From positions 266,332 to 330,331 of the forward strand of contig MPNW01000108.1 of the NCBI GenBank assembly GCA_011800805.1: a DNA stretch of 64,000 nt, given 5' to 3'. A program made the position numbers and the translations under genes. Shown piece by piece: positions 24,901-35,429 of this stretch. Position 1 is the stretch's first letter. The number at the start of each line of letters is the position of its first letter. A model generated the notes under the pieces. That model did no database searches and was not told the origin of the DNA. It saw only the letters and a program-made list of their open reading frames with translations. Origin of the DNA: Hirudo medicinalis (Eukaryota > Annelida > Clitellata > Hirudinida > Hirudinidae).

Positions 24901-26153
24901 GATGTATTTACATACATAATTATTATTCTTTAGAAATTAAAGAATGTTCTAACAGAGAAGTGAGAAGTCTTCTGTTAAAGTGGCGAAACGACGGGGGGGG
25001 GTGTTGCTAAAACACGTAATAAGTGCTTTACAACATTGTAAAGAATACACGATGTCAAATGTATTAGCCATGCCCGTGTCTACAGCAGAGAATGAAAGAT
25101 CTTTACGTTATGTCGTTTAAAAACCTATTTGAGAAGATGTACATCTGAGAAGACATTAAATGGTTTAACTCTTCTGTATGTGTACACAAACTTGACACCA
25201 ACAGTGGAATCGANNNNNNNNNNNNNNNNNNNNNNNNNNNNNNNNNNNNNNNNNNNNNNNNNNNNNNNNNNNNNNNNNNNNNNNNNNNNNNNNNNNNNNN
25301 NNNNNNNNNNNNNNNNNNNNNNNNNNNNNNNNNNNNNNNNNNNNNNNNNNNNNNNNNNNNNNNNNNNNNNNNNNNNNNNNNNNNNNNNNNNNNNNNNNNN
25401 NNNNNNNNNNNNNNNNNNNNNNNNNNNNNNNNNNNNNNNNNNNNNNNNNNNNNNNNNNNNNNGTTGTTGAAATATTACACCACAAAAATGTTTTGTTTTT
25501 AACAACTCAAACATTTCCCGCAAATCGAGGTAAATCTTTTAAAAATCTGTTGAATGACTTCATGTATAAGGTCAAGGTCGTGACATGGGTTCACGAACTT
25601 TCTTAACGCCTGATTGATCAAACATAAACATTTTAAAATCTGAATATTGCACAAGCAAGCATTCATATACAATGAATAATATTCATGTGTTTCGATGCTG
25701 TTGAGCTGTTGAGCTGTCCAGAACTCCAAGGAAATATTTGCGTATATTAATTCTATTAATTCTATTTAATGTGAATTGATGCTAATAAAACAGGATTAAT
25801 ATTTATTAACGGCTTTTTATTTTAAATTTATCTTAAAACACTGACGATTGATTTTTGTTGTTATTGGATATGTTATCTCGAGTGTTAATCTGATAATTAC
25901 TTAAAATAAGCAAATTATTTCCTAAATATTTTAAATAAATTTTGCTTTCTCATCCACTTGCCGGTCCGTTGAGCCATTTAAAAAGAAGAGTGGAAAAGAG
26001 AACTGAGATATGGATGAGGAAGATGATGATGACCACGGCACTGATCAGGTATTCGCTGTTCTCGTCATCAGGACTTCTTTTCCAAACACCAGAAGAAATG
26101 TTGCTTCTTCCACTTCCATGTCTCGTGTGCCACTCGTAATCATCGGAAGTCAT
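18735..26153 (-). CDS. Polycystin-1-like membrane protein with PLAT domain, short form
   Basis: Exons on the minus strand: 26153-25962 (Met tentative, TM1 ISAVVIIIFLIHISVLFSTL), 24786-24705, 23552-23406, 22975-22849, 22428-22342, 21928-19551, 19511-19393, and a last exon of about 19320-18735 whose acceptor I could not fix. All other junctions agree in phase. Exons 2-5 form a PLAT domain (NCYVVAFITGCKS, GTVIFSLQGT, HDFFHINPG, KWFVVADTCCHGYLWCFEVE). Then ASALETFLWLS precedes TM2-3, as in polycystin-1 where an HLW motif starts this block. A 2.4-kb exon holds a long loop with Cys pairs (CQLC, CRKC). The end has TM4-5 with NIWVISLFMSC and EPLKIL, matching the polycystin QPLK-type segment. Translation stops right after TM5, so the TRP-like C-terminal half is absent. 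No GAIN/GPS domain was found upstream. Function is inferred only from the family (ciliary or mechanosensory receptor). Confidence 0.72.
22681..22812. repeat. 33-bp minisatellite, four copies
   Basis: Unit beginning CGTCATTATCATTATCATCA, 33 bp, four identical copies in the intron between polycystin-like exons 22975-22849 and 22428-22342. The polyAsp frame on the minus strand is an artefact. Confidence 0.93.
23853..24180. repeat. CATT tetranucleotide array followed by a 19-bp AT-rich minisatellite
   Basis: (CATT)n runs to an N at 23981. About ten copies of ATAAATATATTTTAACCAT follow to 24180. The N suggests the array length is collapsed. Both lie in an intron of the polycystin-like gene. Confidence 0.92.
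25049..25213 (+). pseudogene. hAT transposase C-terminal dimerisation domain, frameshifted fragment
   Basis: The plus strand reads TMSNVLAMPVSTAENERS, then the frame breaks at a TAA. In the next frame it resumes as RLKTYLRRCTSEKTLNGLTL followed by LYV. The order PVSTA..ERS, RLKTYLR, LNGLALL-like is characteristic of the hAT C-terminal dimerisation domain. It is decayed, antisense to the polycystin-like gene in its largest intron, and runs into the assembly gap. Confidence 0.75.
25214..25462. other. Assembly gap (249 N)
   Basis: A run of N. The length may be an estimate. Nothing can be said about its content. Confidence 0.99.
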
Positions 26154-26649
26154 TTTGACTTTTTGTTCGTAAACAAGTTGTGACGTGCCTTTTAGAAAGC
26201 CTCGAATGCGACTTTTGTTTCTTTGCAGTTTATTTTTTTGACGGCGATTCTGAACGGGTTGTTCGTGGACAAAAGAATGGGGAATCCCCAAATGAAAAGC
26301 TTTTTCATTTAAACCTACCTTCATACGAGAACAAAAATATTTTGATGAAAATCTCCTTCTGATTGGTGGTTTATTTATGTGAAAATATTTTTGAATTTTC
26401 ATCCTTTTTGATGTGAACATCGACATCAATCACAAATTTACTGCTTTTTGGGGAAATCCTGATTCAATCAAAAAGCTGGTTTGTGAAAAGAAAAGCTTTT
26501 TTATTTATTTTTATTTTGCACCTCCTTGAGGGGACTGAAATCAGGTTTTAAAGTTAATTTTTAGTTAAATGCAAATTAATGCAATTAACAGACCTTCTGA
26601 AGCATTTTAACAAGGATGCGATAGGAATCGTGGTAGCGGTTTTGATTGG

Positions 26650-27510
26650 TTGGATAATAATAATAAGAACAACAACAACAATAATGATAATAAGAACAAT
26701 AATGATAATAAGAACAACAATAACAATAATGATAATAAGAACAACAACAACAACAACAACAACAATAATAATAATAATATGAACAACAATAACAATAATG
26801 ATAATAAGAACAACAGCAATAATAATGATAATAAGAACAACAACAACAATAATAATGATAATATGAACAACAACAATAATAATGATAATATGAACAACAA
26901 CAACAGAAGACCTCAAATGTCGTGGCAGATCGTTCCAGACGTAGAGAAGCGTTTGAAAAACCTTTGTTCAGAATAAGAACAAATTACCAGCTATGTTGTA
27001 ACCAGCATTAACGATTAAAAAGCAAATAATAATAATAATACCAATAATAAAAATAATAATAATAGTAATAACAATAATAACAATAAAAATAACATCAATA
27101 ATAATAGTAGTAAAAATAATAATAATAATATAAATAATAAAAAAAATAATAATCAACATCATCTTCATTATAGTAATAACAATAATAATCATTATAATAA
27201 TAATAATAAAATACAAATTCAGCAGACTTGACAGATCACCCAAACCATGCATGCAAATTGATGTTTCCGTACCTAATGATAAAACATCGCGCTTAAAGAA
27301 GCTGTCAAAATCAACAAGTACAACTTGGACTTGGAGATCGAAATTAAAAGCATTTGGAATGTGAACTGTCGTTCCAGTAGTTACTGAGATAAGACTTCGC
27401 CAAAGGAGCAGAGTTGAAACCAGGGCGTATTTTCTGTCCACGGAAAGTGCTGGGATGAATTGGATTGCATAGGGCCATCCATCACCGACTGAGAGGCCGA
27501 GGGGAATAGC

Positions 27511-27541
<31 letters not shown>

Positions 27542-27550
27542 CATTACAAT
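26650..27550. repeat. AAC/AAT/GAT microsatellite cluster
   Basis: Tracts of AAC, AAT and GATAAT lie at about 26650-26910, 27025-27210 and 27510-27545. All long open frames here are homopeptides from these repeats. A small non-repeat segment at about 26905-26985 reads, on the minus strand, VWNDLPRHLRSS, a reverse-transcriptase C-terminus-like string, so a short LINE relic may lie next to the repeat. Confidence 0.8.
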
Positions 27551-27929
27551 AATAATATTAATAAAAATAATAATAACGGTCAACCATCCGAGTCTACATC
27601 TGAAAACAAACTTCTAATTTTAAGAAAAAAACTTGCTGATTCAAAAAAATTAGTTTTCAGGATCAATCTTTTAAAGACTACAAAGTCGAGAGAAAAATTG
27701 CGAGCATTCACAACAATAACGACGTCGATGTAGATCGTGTTGACAACAGGAACAATGCTCAGAGTTCAAGAGAAACTATTGAAATACATTTCACTTCAAA
27801 TTGAATAAAATAAAATTTTAATTCTGTTGTGGAGGTGTTAGTGCTCCACCAGAGGATGCCAGAGGACATCTAACTGATTATCATTTAAGTGACTAATAAC
27901 AAAATATTATATTTATTATATTTTATTTT

Positions 27930-28610
27930 TGTACTTATTTAATCCACAAAGACAAGGTCTTTGTGAACACAAATTTGTTTTCTGAATTATAAGAACAAAA
28001 CATCGGCCTAGATGACCCTGAATGACAAAAATGACCTGATATTTAAAAACAGTGAGTCAGATATCTTTTAAAGTCAAAGTCACGTGTTAGAGCATTAAAG
28101 CGCAAAACGGCGGATGAATTAACAATTTCAACAGGCAGTGCGTTCCAAGGTCTGACAATTCTTACAAAAAGAATATTTGGCAGTCTCTGTCGAGAATTTA
28201 CTATGTCTGAGTTTGAAGTTGTGCCCTCTCGTGCTTGGGTAGTCCTGGGAATGTTTGAGTGAGAAGTTTGTAAATCCATTTAGCATTTTAAGGCAGTGTT
28301 AAATCAGCTAAGAGGCAAAGGCGAGGTACGAAGATTTAGTAGTCTTTGTTGGATGACAAATGGATAAGATGCCATAGATGCTTTAACGAATCGATTTTGG
28401 ATGGTTTCAATTTTATCGATTTGTGATGAGAAGTCCAGGCAGGTGAGGAGCATTCAAAAATTGTCTTGACCTAAGTGCAGAAAGAGATGTTTAAAATATT
28501 CTGGTCTTTAGAAGAGAAGGATGTCCGAATCATCCAGGAAAGTGTAGCAGCTTTACGAGTGACCGCTTCAAGTGGGAATCGAACTTTAGGTAGTAATATT
28601 CAAGTCCTCA
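27930..28610 (-). mobile_element. Non-LTR retrotransposon 3' fragment, family A copy 2
   Basis: On the minus strand 28279-28043 encodes a C-terminal reverse-transcriptase tail with SRQRLPNILFVRIVRPWNAL then PVEIVNSS, the usual R..F..R....WN.LP..V pattern of CR1/Jockey-type LINEs, ending at a stop. The flanks match the copy at 11195-11790. It is 5'-truncated. The sequence 28611-29400 beyond it holds no gene I can support. Confidence 0.8.
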
Positions 28611-29409
28611 TTTAAAAGTGCTCTTGATTTGTCTTTTATCTACTGCAAAGCCGAGAGGAAAAAAATAATAACATTAATAACAACACTAATAATGATAATG
28701 ATAATTTGCATGTTTTAAATCTTTGATCAAAATGTAGGGAAATGTTAGCAGCACTTCGGATGGGAGAATTTACCGTTGTAACATTGTGACATTGTAATGT
28801 TTTGCATCAGTCAACACGAATATCAAGGTCGCAGCTCAATTAAATGTACAATGCAAACAATTCTCGCTCGAAGACGGAAGTCGGGATGTGCTGAACATGA
28901 GCATCAGCAACCACTCGGAAAAAAAGAAGGATTTTACGAACGAGAAGGACAGAAAGGGAAATTGATTTCTTGAGAAAATTTGAGTGAGGAAAATAATTTT
29001 TCTTCCTCAAAAATCTGTATTTTTCTCACACATGGAGAATCTTGTTTGCAGAAAGATTGAGGAACTGATGCAAGGAGTCACAAGAGAATGGCTTCATTGA
29101 ATTCAACTGCACAGCTACAACAAAGTGAACTTCTAGGAAGAAATGTTCTTTGCATGTGGTTTTTATCATGTGAAATTATAATTAAAATGACAATGATGAA
29201 TGGATTTGTAAATAATATTATGTAAAATAAATTTTTAAAATCGATAAATTTAGCGGCCTTAAAAGATTATTTGAAAGGTTATCAAATGTTGAGCAGAAAG
29301 AAAGTTTAGTTTTCGTTACTTTACTTTATTCAATTGTAAATACTTCCGGATAATGGAATAATCGAATAAACGGTAAATAATAAAATGATTTAATTATGAA
29401 GTAATTCCT

Positions 29410-30929
29410 TCATTTTGTTGATTCCTTAAATACAAAGTAATAACTGCCGCTGCCTGGAACCGATTTTGGTCTCATGCTTTGGGGATCTGTTCCATGATTC
29501 ATTGTCAACTTCTGACCTTTTAAAACCTTTGGCTTTGGAGTGACATTTGACTGAACTATTGTCGTAACCCTGGCGACAAAACATAAATTAATTTTTGTAA
29601 TTAAGTTTATATTGATTAAGTTAATATTGTTATATACAGAATATTTCTAAGGCAGCAATATCAAAGATAATTAATGTTATAGCATTCCACAATCCCAGAA
29701 GATTTCCCTCAAATCCCACAATATTAATACTCACATCCAATACTCACATTCAATACTCACATTCAATACTCACATTCAATACTCACATCCAATACTCACA
29801 TCCAATACTCACATTCAATACTCACATCCAATACTCACATTCAATACTCACATCCAATACTCACATCCAATACTCACATTCAATACTCACATCCAATACT
29901 CACATTCAATACTCACATTCAATACTCACATCCAACACTCACATCCAATACTCACATCCAATACTCACATTCAATACTCACATCCAATACTCACATTCAA
30001 TACTCACATCCAATACTCACATTCAATACTCACATCCAATACTCACATTCAATACTCACATCTTTCAAAGCTTTCTTGTTGGGCCGATGATCCTTGGAAA
30101 TCGATGATGGCAGATGATTCATCACCTGGAATAAATTCCATACGATTCCTTCCGGCACGTCGTCCGTGGGAAGTCAAAAATGGCTCCACATATCTCAAGC
30201 GTTGTGCTAATAACAATAATATTACCTCTCCCTTATTAAGTTGTTAATAAGATAAGTAATGACGTTGTTACTGAGATACGTAATGAGGTTGTCAAAAAAG
30301 ATAAATGATTATAATTTCATTGCCAGAAATAATTGCAAACAGTATTCTTCAGAATAACAGAGATTTTAAAGAATTAGTTGCCCACGATGGAGATAAATCG
30401 GCTACAAAAATGTGCTTTTAAACAAGGGACGAGTCACCGGAGAGCAGATTTTCTTTAAATCTCCTTTTCAACCAACTCCAGCCTTCCCTATCTTGTCTTA
30501 TTATTAGTCTTGTTCTTATATTCTTATTATTGCTTAATGACATATTATTTTTCTTTTCCTTTTGTAGTGTTTTTTTTTTTTTTGAGGGTACGTCACATTT
30601 GACCTTCCCATCGAGTATATGAAGATGATAATGCAAATAATATAAATGTAATGCAAACAATGTAAATAATGTAAATACTGTAAACAATGTAAATAATGTA
30701 AATACTGTAAACAATGTAAATAATGTAAATACTGTAAACAATGTAAATAATGCAAATGATGTAAATAATAATTGTTAGCGACTTCGTGCGGCCTCCACAT
30801 GTTTCGATGTCCGCCTAAGATCCCCATAGCCGACGATAAGTATCCAGGTGGATTGCTGTCCTTGGAGGCATTGCTCAGGCATTCCTCTGCCGTGTTATCC
30901 ACGGAGACCAACCGCTCGTCGACATGCAT
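29410..30929 (-). CDS. Small unrecognised gene, probably three exons
   Basis: The first exon starts at ATG 30929 (MHVDERLVSVDNTAEECLSN...) and may end at 30799. A second coding segment lies about 30220-30060. A terminal exon starts at 29569 after a CCAG acceptor. Two phase-consistent readings exist. In one, exon 2 ends with a CAG|GTGATG donor at 30126 and joins the frame ending SGSYYFVFKESTK (stop at 29412-29410). In the other, exon 2 continues to 30060, uses GAT|GTGAGTATT and joins a frame ending RQRQLLLCI (stop at 29428-29426). The predicted protein is about 120 aa, with no domain I know and no signal peptide. The intron contains the splice-donor-like minisatellite at 29727-30060. Confidence 0.4.
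29727..30060 (-). repeat. 13-bp minisatellite, about 26 units, each with GTGAGTATT
   Basis: On the minus strand the unit is ATGTGAGTATTGA or ATGTGAGTATTGG. I counted 26 occurrences of GTGAGT (ACTCAC on the plus strand). The array abuts a candidate exon end at 30060, and its first unit doubles as that exon's possible 5' splice site. Confidence 0.92.
30640..30770. repeat. 27-bp tandem repeat of TGTAAATA-type units
   Basis: Unit AATGTAAATAATGTAAATAC plus TGTAAAC, three to four copies, inside the first intron of the unknown minus-strand gene. It creates spurious FTLFTLFTVFTLF frames. Confidence 0.85.
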
Positions 30930-31478
30930 CGTGTCATTTAGTCTTTTATTTATTTTTTTGTTCGTCTGTTAAAATTTACTCAAGAAATATGAGCGCCTTT
31001 AATGAAAAAAATAAGAAATGAATCCTGAGTAAATAATCGAAAAAACAAAAAGAAAACTTAAAAGTGAAGATCCTCTGATCCTCTGATCTGTCTTTCCAAA
31101 ATAAAAGAAAAAAGATTTTGATGCGCACGAAACGTTGCTATTTAAGGACAGAGGCAGCTGCCGCGGCACAATTAAAGTTGATTTCCGACGAATTCTCCTT
31201 CGTTACAGCGGATTTAGTAATTAAAGAAAAACAATAATGCAATTAAACGTGTTTAATGTAATTTCAATTGTTCTCTGGAGAATATAAAAACGTAAAAAAC
31301 ATAACAAGGTTAAATTTTTATAAAGAAGTCTTCATAAAATGAAAAGTCGAACTGGGATTGATATGCAAAACATTTGTTCAAATTTCCTTTTGACTAAAAT
31401 TTGAAACGTCAAGTTTCTGAAAACTTACTTGTCTATTTAACATGCTGCTGAAACAAGATTCGAATCTCCAAAGCAACA

Positions 31479-32834
31479 ATGGATGACGAAGGATGCACCG
31501 AGAAAACAAAAATTTCAGAGGATGAGGGAACTGTTGAACTGGTTGATGACGCCCTCAAGTTCACGACTTTCGTCATCAACTGCTTTGGTTGCATCGGAAA
31601 CACTTTGAGTCTTGTCGTCCTAACGAGGAACAGACTGAGAAGAAGTGTTGACCCACAGGAGCACACCGTCTATACGGGTCTTCTATCCATCACTGTTTCT
31701 GACCTTCTCTTCTGCATCACCATCGTCCCCTCTGTGGCCATAAATCAACATCAGGTTGTTTTCCAATCTCCCTTAAGCTTCCGTCTTGCTTACAACGTCT
31801 ATGGAATGGGTTTGATGACAACTTTCAGCCTCTTGAGTACCTGGTTCGTGGTGGCCACTGCCGGCATCCGGTATTTGGGAATTTGTCATCCCCTCAGAGC
31901 TCGGTATATTATTCAGCGAAGTACAACGACGATCCTTTTCATCCTGGTAATAGTTGCATGCGTCGGTCTCAACCTTCCTTCCTTCTGGACGACAAAAGTG
32001 GTAAGTGTTTCCCTTGAAGATTGTCACTTCTACATCGTCGATCTGGGAATGTTCAGCCACGAAACGGCACTCGGAACAAGCTTCATGATCGTAAGATTCA
32101 TCATCGGAGTGATCGTTCCATTCGTCCTCCTCATATTCTTCAACTGCAGACTCGTGATGGCACTCAGACGTTCAGAGCGGTTCAGAAAGAGTCACCGTCC
32201 TCATTATTCCCGACAAGATGCTGCATCAAACCAACTAGAAAATACTCAAACCACTTTCGCAACAACACACTGCGGATTGAATAAACAACCTTCGCGTTTA
32301 AGTTCGGGAGACAAGAGAAATGCAAAAACAAACGATGGGGTTCGTTGTTCTGCTCGTGTTGAGAACAATCTTCAAGGCTTCAACGAAGAATCCAGGTGCG
32401 ATGCGATACAGAGAAATGAAGCAGACGTCGCGAGTGCAAACTGTGGCCCAGTTGTAGTAAAACAAGTGAGAATTATTAAAAAGAAAAGATCGTGTTGCCT
32501 GTCCAGCAAAAGACATCAAAACAATAGGATGACAATCATTTTGATTTCAATGACTTTTTTCTTCATCATCCTCGTATTGCCGAGTGAAGTTGAGGATTTT
32601 CTGCCCAAAATCTGGTCAAGGATCGACGCCCTGAAGGAGCAGAACTTTGACGAATTCTCGACAAACTTCAGCAGCTTTGAAGGTCCTCATCAGCACCAAA
32701 TCCTCAACTCGAGGCAGATAACGAACCTCATGCACGTCTTCATGTTTAGCTGCAACTTTCTATTTTACACCTTCCTCAGCTCGCATTTCAGACAGGCCTT
32801 CCTGATCATGGTTAGGAGCTGTTGCTGCAGATGA
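31479..32834 (+). CDS. Class A (rhodopsin-like) peptide-type GPCR, intronless, 451 aa
   Basis: Seven hydrophobic segments are visible. TM1 has FGCIGNTLSLVVLTRN (the GN motif), TM2 has SITVSDLLFCITIV (SDLL), and TM3 ends IRYLGICHPLRAR. TM5 is about FIIGVIVPFVLLIFF. A long third intracellular loop (about residues 230-345, Ser/Arg/Asn-rich) follows, then TM6 MTIILISMTFFFIILVLPSE and TM7 MHVFMFSCNFLFYTFLSSHF. The C-terminal tail ends in CCCR. The pattern is closest to invertebrate FMRFamide/thyroliberin-type neuropeptide receptors. Two oddities: the DRY position reads IRY, and the NPxxY motif is replaced by CNFLFY. The ligand is unknown. ATG at 31479 opens the frame. TATAAAA at about 31281 is a possible but unproven core promoter. 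Confidence 0.88.
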   Translation: MDDEGCTEKTKISEDEGTVELVDDALKFTTFVINCFGCIGNTLSLVVLTRNRLRRSVDPQEHTVYTGLLSITVSDLLFCITIVPSVAINQHQVVFQSPLSFRLAYNVYGMGLMTTFSLLSTWFVVATAGIRYLGICHPLRARYIIQRSTTTILFILVIVACVGLNLPSFWTTKVVSVSLEDCHFYIVDLGMFSHETALGTSFMIVRFIIGVIVPFVLLIFFNCRLVMALRRSERFRKSHRPHYSRQDAASNQLENTQTTFATTHCGLNKQPSRLSSGDKRNAKTNDGVRCSARVENNLQGFNEESRCDAIQRNEADVASANCGPVVVKQVRIIKKKRSCCLSSKRHQNNRMTIILISMTFFFIILVLPSEVEDFLPKIWSRIDALKEQNFDEFSTNFSSFEGPHQHQILNSRQITNLMHVFMFSCNFLFYTFLSSHFRQAFLIMVRSCCCR

Positions 32835-34560
32835 TCTTCTGTCGGGGACATCTTCTCATCCCAGCAGTTTTATGTCGTACTTTCAATTCTTTCTGTGTGT
32901 AGTAAGCAGTAATTCTATGGAAGCCTCACAAGCAATGCGGGTTAATATTGAATAATTGCTTGGATTGTAATATTGTAGTATTTTAATTGTAATTGTTATT
33001 GTAAATCATATTAATGGCTCAATTTATGAACAATATTTAATGAAATTTAAATTAATTTTAAATATCGACCCTCATTTCTGAAGAACATGTTGTCTTGAAC
33101 GGAGTGCGAAAAAGATGAACGGAAGTTTCAAGACTGACATGATCAAGAAATTGAAGTCAATATTCACGTTTAAATACAACATTTTTGTCCAAATGGGAAA
33201 AGTCCTTTAATAAAAATTTTAAATGAATGTGAAGAGAAATAGTACCCCAGCCTCTCGTTGGTCTCTTCCAAAGACTTATGACGGGGTGTTATTTCCACTT
33301 GCTTGAAGCATGCACTTTCATCTCAGAAAATTAACCCGTGCGTCAAATGGAAGACATATGAGGAAGAGCCTTAACGAAATGCTTGAAACCATTTATTACG
33401 TACCTCGACAAATCTTTACAAATTAGCTTCACATGAAAGAAATTATCAAAGAATTTCCTAGATAACATTTTAAACAGTCTGCTTCTTTGTTTATTTTTGT
33501 TTATTTCCATGCGTGACTGGGAATAAATTATTGACTTCCCTTTTATTTCCAAGTCATCAGGAATAAGAGAAAGTTTGCTGCACCCTCCTTCTTACCTCTG
33601 TGATGAAATTTGTGATATTATATATTTAATTTGAGATACATGCAGACCCCGTGGAAAACATGTCTATTTAGGTTTTAATTCCTGAAAAAAAGTAGACTTT
33701 GCAAAATGTTTGCAAAAAAATTGCATTTAAAAAAATATTAAGTATGGAAATTCAAACGTGAAAGAAATGATTGAGTAAAAGCGTCAAACCACGAGGAAGT
33801 TTAAATGAAAGTTTAAACTCCCTCAAAATGCTCCACAAAAAGAAATCAGCTTCGAAACAATGAAACGTTTCGTTGAATGGTAAAATCAAACAATGGCAGA
33901 CATTTCCGTCACAAACACCTCTTCTCCCTCCTGCGAATTCTCATTTTTTCGAGGAAATTAACTGCAGGGAAAAATATTTTTTGCCGTCCTCCTATGATGC
34001 CTTTGTGTACCCTTAAAAATGTGGGACTTAAGATTTCGCTTTTAACCATTTAAAATGCAGACATGAAATCACTCAGAGCGAACCAAGAGTAAATAAAAAA
34101 TTGACAGGTTGACCATAATTTTAAATTAAATCTATTAAAATCTTATCTTTCTCACTTTCTTGGGGACATCTTCAACTTTGATTTGTCTTGACTTTTTGCT
34201 AAAATTTTTGCCAATCTGATTCTGAAAAGATTCTGAAAGAGACTTATTACAATAAATTAAAGAGATTTTTAATAATATTCTAATTTAATTCTCCGTGAAA
34301 GTGCATGGAATGAATGAATGTTATAATTCGACACACGAATTTATGCAATCAAAAAACAGAGAAATTAACAAAAACGAAACTCCATTGAATAACTCAGAAA
34401 TTTAAAAGAACCATGCAGAGTGTAAAAATTTTTTAAATAAGGAAATCGATGAAATTTTAGAAATATTCGTCTCATAAAAATTAAACATTTCAAAGTTTTC
34501 TTCAATTTTTAACGAATTAAAACAATTTTAAGTTCAAGACTCGAAATCAAAAACAACATC
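32835..34560. other. Gene-free stretch downstream of the GPCR
   Basis: AT-rich, no open frame with splice or homology support and no clear repeat array. Presumably 3' UTR then intergenic DNA. Confidence 0.5.
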
Positions 34561-34582
34561 CCAGAAGTTTCATTGATTGTGT

Positions 34583-34770
34583 AAATGTAGTTCATTTATA
34601 TAGCGCCACATGCATAGCGTCAGAGGCGCTTTTAACCATTTATATAGCGCTCCTTCCCAAGGGCGCTTGTGGCAGTGCAGGCCGGGTTTTTAACACGACA
34701 CATTACGACTACTGCCATAACCGCCATATGCTGGAACGCAACCCATTCGGTCAACCTGCACTGCACATTG
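34583..34770 (+). mobile_element. Dispersed-element tail with GCGCC / CGTCAGAGGCGC motifs
   Basis: Contains TTTATATAGCGCCACATGCA followed by TAGCGTCAGAGGCGC, then ACACGACACATTACGACT and GGAACGCAACCCATTCGGTC. The first block recurs at 42082-42125 as the 3' end of a LINE. The last recurs at about 37113-37135 and the ACACGACA block at 15460 and 46497. It is probably the 3' tail of a LINE or a derived SINE. Confidence 0.65.
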
Positions 34771-35014
34771 ATTGCTTTATTAAGGGTTTTAATTGACAAT
34801 ATCATTTTAAATATTAAAAATAAAGAAGTTAAATAAGTCGATCAAATCCTTCCAATTCCTTTAATCTGATATAAATATTATCTTTCTAGGTGCTCTAAGA
34901 CCAAAATTACAGCCTCTCAACCATCGCGAGATGTTGTTATTTGGTCAAAGTTCAACGACCCCGATTGACCAAAAAATCTAAAGTTTTAATTTGTTTTTAA
35001 ATTACTCATCTAGT

Positions 35015-35427
35015 TTAACAACTGTGCCCAATTTCAACAAAATTTGTGATTCCAGATGTTTTTCTGGCCTCCTCGACAAACATTTTGTATTGTTCCCTTT
35101 CATTAATCAGATCATAACATACAGACACATTCTTGAATTTACTTTCAGCTGTCCTTAATTTTGGAAGCGATTCCAAGACTAAGTTCTTTATTTCTCTCAC
35201 TAAATTGAATCATTAATGATCTTCCTTTACATGTTTTCCTAGTCTGAAAACACTTTCGATGTCATTTTGATCACATTTACTCCTAGGATTTTGTTGACAA
35301 ATGGCAGGGCAATGTCCATATCCTCAGTTCTCTGCTCCTGTTCATTTTTGGCTTTGCTTTCTTCAATTCGATTAAGTGTTACTTTTTGTTGTTGACATTT
35401 TCCTGTTGGATTTTCACTGTTTCTCAC
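35015..35427 (-). pseudogene. Degraded LINE ORF1-like fragment
   Basis: The minus strand encodes VNKILGVNVIKMTSKVF; after a one-base shift it continues as VFRLGKHVKED. A further frame then gives LVLESLPKLRTAESKFKNVS and YDLINEREQYKMFVEEARK. The order R.LGK, then a Lys-rich helix, then D.I.ERE and V.EAR is typical of the gag-like/ORF1 C terminus of invertebrate non-LTR retrotransposons. At least one frameshift and a stop break it. Confidence 0.6.
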
Positions 35428-35429
35428 TT

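Noticed and set aside
28810..28965. About 50 open codons after a CATCAG acceptor (VNTNIKVAAQLNVQCKQF...)
   Set aside because: No partner exon or family match. It may be real but cannot be supported.
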